DNA of 64,000 nt from Syngnathus acus (lineage: Eukaryota > Chordata > Actinopteri > Syngnathiformes > Syngnathidae): positions 4,838,001 to 4,902,000 of the forward strand of contig NC_051099.1 in the NCBI RefSeq assembly GCF_901709675.1, given 5' to 3'. Of this stretch, positions 61,592 to 64,000 are shown piece after piece; within the stretch, counting starts at the first letter, position 1, and each line of letters begins with the position of its first letter. The notes beneath the pieces are model-generated. The model did not search any database, was not told where the DNA came from, and was given only the letters and a program-made list of their open reading frames with translations. The position numbers and the translations under genes were made by a program.

Positions 61592-63182
61592 TAATAATAT
61601 GAAACTACACGTCATTTAAGGTTTCCACGAAAAGCTCAGCCAGTTCGTGTTCCTTCTAAGTTACATCTCTCGGATTTGTATCGATATATTTTGAATTGGA
61701 ACCATTTGATTCTTGCATCTTTCAGAAAATGGGTCAGACTGGTTTTTGTACACCCCTACCATGGACGTCCAGTCTTGACTGGATTCAACCAGATACGTGT
61801 ATCACAGCCTGCCATAAATACAAAATCTAAGCCGAGAGAGGTCACAACGATACAACAGCTGAGCTCAAGTCAATTGTGCCAAAGAGGCCTAACCTACCAA
61901 TGATATACTGTGCGTAATTAAGGGAGGGAACAACAAATATCTTTCAGTAGGTTGCCAAAGGACTGATTTATTCTTGGAATGGGTGCACACATAGCCATGT
62001 GTCTTGAATAATTTACCACAAATTGAGAATATGTAAAAAAAAATTTGGAACTGCTCTAAAATGTCAACTTATACCTAGAGTCTCCTTTATGATCGTCTGC
62101 CTTTTGTGGGCTCTGACCCAGCACTCCAAAGCGTCTTCTCTTATCAAGAATCTTGGGTATAAAAAACACACGCACCAAAAAAAAAAAAAAAAATGGAGTA
62201 ACACGCTGTTTACTTGGGATCCCAGGCCCGTAATTGGCAATTTATTTGATAGGCAGCTGGGTAATGATGGCATTTCACCCCTTGCCACAGAGACTAAACA
62301 GAAGTGATTCATCCCCTTCCCTCCCTGATCCAAACGACTCCCTCTGCTTGGGACCGCTGCTTGCCTCAATGCCTGCCACCCAGACCGAAAGGGGTGGGGT
62401 GTGCTGGGGGGGATGGCGGCCATGTCGGCTTCAAACAAACCCAAAAGGGAACCCGGCACTTCAGAGGAAATGCAGCTAAGCCTGCCAATTTAGCTGGGCT
62501 TTTGAGGGTTGAGGCAAACACAGCAGACCTGATATGCCATTTGTACGCCTTAATAAGCTGGCAGAATCGGGTGGAAAAAGGAAGGCAAGTGAGAAATAAG
62601 AGGCTGCCATACCTGACCCCCTTCGACCTGTATTGTCCTGCCAGCCAGGGCCAGGTCAGAAAAATCAGTTCATCTGCTTCATTGGAGCATTAGGCGATAT
62701 GAGGGCAAGGGGGGACTAAAGCAAATGGACTTCAGGAACCTGGGCTAATCTGAAATGAAGACCCACACAGCCTGACGGGGGACTGATGGCGGTCGGGGTG
62801 TCTTCATGCTTGCCAGCTTTCGGCAGCTCTTCTGGCAGCACGCTAAGTGTCCTGCAAGGTGTTTTGGGGCGAGGGGAGAAAAGGGCTGCGCCTCCCGAGA
62901 GCCTCAAATGGCAGTCCAAGTGGAAGTGATTATAGAGAGGGTGACAGATGTTTCTTGAGAACAAGCCGGAGTGTGAATTGTGGTGTTTCTGCTTGAGGAA
63001 GCCTTCAATTTTCTACAAAAATAATAGATACTCGTGGTATTTTTTGTTATTGCCAAAAACACACAAAATGATATACTGTTATCGTTCCAATTCAGGTCAA
63101 GTATGAGCTTAAATGTTTATAAGTATATTATATTAAATTAAGGGTTTATTTTGAAATAATTTCTCATTCACTGAAATTAGTA
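61592..63182. other. Non-coding block, GC-richer in the middle
   Basis: Holds the candidate block at 62440-62650 within a GC-richer stretch (about 62210-62960) and an A17 run near 62177-62193. No splice-bounded exon seen. Confidence 0.5.
62440..62650. promoter_or_regulatory. Candidate conserved block
   Basis: CTAAGCCTGCCAATTTAGCTG and CGCCTTAATAAGCTGGCAG in unique GC-rich sequence. Open frames exist on both strands (129 and 131 codons) and overlap each other, as expected for low-stop GC-rich DNA rather than for a gene. Confidence 0.27.
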
Positions 63183-63562
63183 CCGTATTTTCCGCACTAT
63201 AAGGCGCACCTAAAAACCTCCAATTTTCTCAAAAGCCGACAGGGCGCCTTATAATCCGGGCCTTATATATGGACCAATATAGATTCGTGGATGAAGACTA
63301 ACTTATTAAAGTAAGCTTTACGTGTTTATTTTGTGTGTTGTGTGATATTAACATTTGAGCAACGTTGAGTTATTGATATATTGTTTTCACTATTTCGAGT
63401 GTTACTATATTGTGATTGCATTAACGTTTGAGCAACGTTGAGTTATTTATTCTATGCACTTTATAATCCGGTGCGCCTTATATATGGACAAAGTTTTAAA
63501 ATGGTCCATTCATTGAAGGTGCGCTTTATAATCCGGTGCGCCTTATAGTGCGGAAAATACGG
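63183..63562 (+). mobile_element. TIR miniature transposon, type C copy 2, long interior
   Basis: TA-flanked with intact termini, about 380 bp. It shares TGTTGTGTGATATTAACATT with the copy at 46451 but has a longer interior. A direct repeat of TTGAGCAACGTTGAGTTATT occurs in it twice, about 70 bp apart. It may be closer to the parent of the type C interior than the shorter copy. Confidence 0.88.
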
Positions 63563-64000
63563 TAATGTGACAAGGATCATTGTAGGATTTTCAAAAAATC
63601 ATGGAATGAGCAAGGTGTTTCTTGATTCCCCTACAATAGATCAAATCAATTTAGGAGGATGTCCAATCTTATTAACATTGTTGGTTAAAAAAAATAAAAA
63701 ACATCTTTGGTGGGGGGTAATAAAATCTCAGTTTATTTTGGTAATACGTTTGAATTACTTTGAAATACGTAGTTGCAGTCCGCTGACATTTGGGCTAATA
63801 CTGTCTTGTTAGAGTCTCAAAAGATGACACGTCTGGTTTCACGATTGTACATGCCATTACAGCGATGATAGTCGTTCGCAAGTTTGCACCACGAGTGCAG
63901 GCTGACATAAATCAGCAACTATCATTTCAATTTCAACATCAAATTACTTATTTCATTTCATGCCCAGTCAAGCGTCAAAGCTACATGCAGAATCGGTTTT
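63563..64000. other. Terminal non-coding block
   Basis: Unremarkable AT-rich sequence to the end of the window. Confidence 0.5.

Noticed and set aside
62064-62693. Overlapping open frames of 131 (minus) and 129 (plus) codons
   Set aside because: They overlap on opposite strands in GC-richer DNA, contain a lysine or phenylalanine run from an A/T homopolymer, and match no known family.
5257-63562. CRISPR array, because of many similar palindromic units
   Set aside because: The units are 88-413 bp, kilobases apart, in both orientations and flanked by TA duplications; this is transposon dispersal in a eukaryotic genome.

Overview
This window looks like non-coding vertebrate DNA, most probably from a teleost fish. 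It is AT-rich, has no long open reading frame that I recognise, and carries no rRNA, tRNA or operon structure. It is full of short DNA transposons of kinds I know from fish genomes: miniature elements with TA target duplications, and hAT-like elements beginning CAGGGGTGTCAAA. It also has two pieces of the dispersed fish repeat that ends in GGATGG. The teleost assignment rests on recognising these repeats, not on any alignment.

The one coding feature I can support is a 30-nucleotide microexon on the minus strand at 23134-23163. It has a strong acceptor (polypyrimidine tract ending in TTTCAG) and a consensus donor (GTAAGC). It stays open only as CDTETDQDSK or in one other frame. The first reading resembles, position for position, the segment CDSDSDQEEK that I recall from human AUTS2 (5 identical, 4 conservative). 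My working model is that all 64 kb are intron of a minus-strand AUTS2-family gene (auts2a, auts2b or, less likely, fbrsl1). At least 23 kb of intron would lie downstream of the microexon and 40 kb upstream. AUTS2 is known for very large introns rich in conserved enhancers, which fits the many non-repetitive, homeobox-motif-rich blocks here (for example around 2.4, 7.4, 10.5, 12.6, 27.3, 29.7, 37.0 and 47.4 kb).

The most obvious structure is a burst of one palindromic miniature transposon family. There are 19 copies, about 5.9 kb or 9 percent of the window, with termini CCGTATTTTCC...GGAAAATACGG, usually flanked by TA. The copies share their ends but fall into three interior types. Type A carries a short stretch that looks like the end of a hAT element. 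Type B carries about 200 bp of unrelated AT-rich sequence. Type C carries a third interior. A more distant relative lies at 17121-17321. No transposase is present, so all would be non-autonomous.

Other content: two full-length hAT-like elements in opposite orientation with perfect 8-bp target duplications (29016-29389, 40952-41334) and a truncated third (51302-51396); a possible SINE fragment with a Pol III B-box; several tandem duplications with units of about 77-158 bp; long homopolymer and dinucleotide tracts; a canonical G-quadruplex motif; and a full-consensus CTCF core. The sequence between these is described block by block. Conserved-element and transcription-factor calls are made by eye and are hypotheses.
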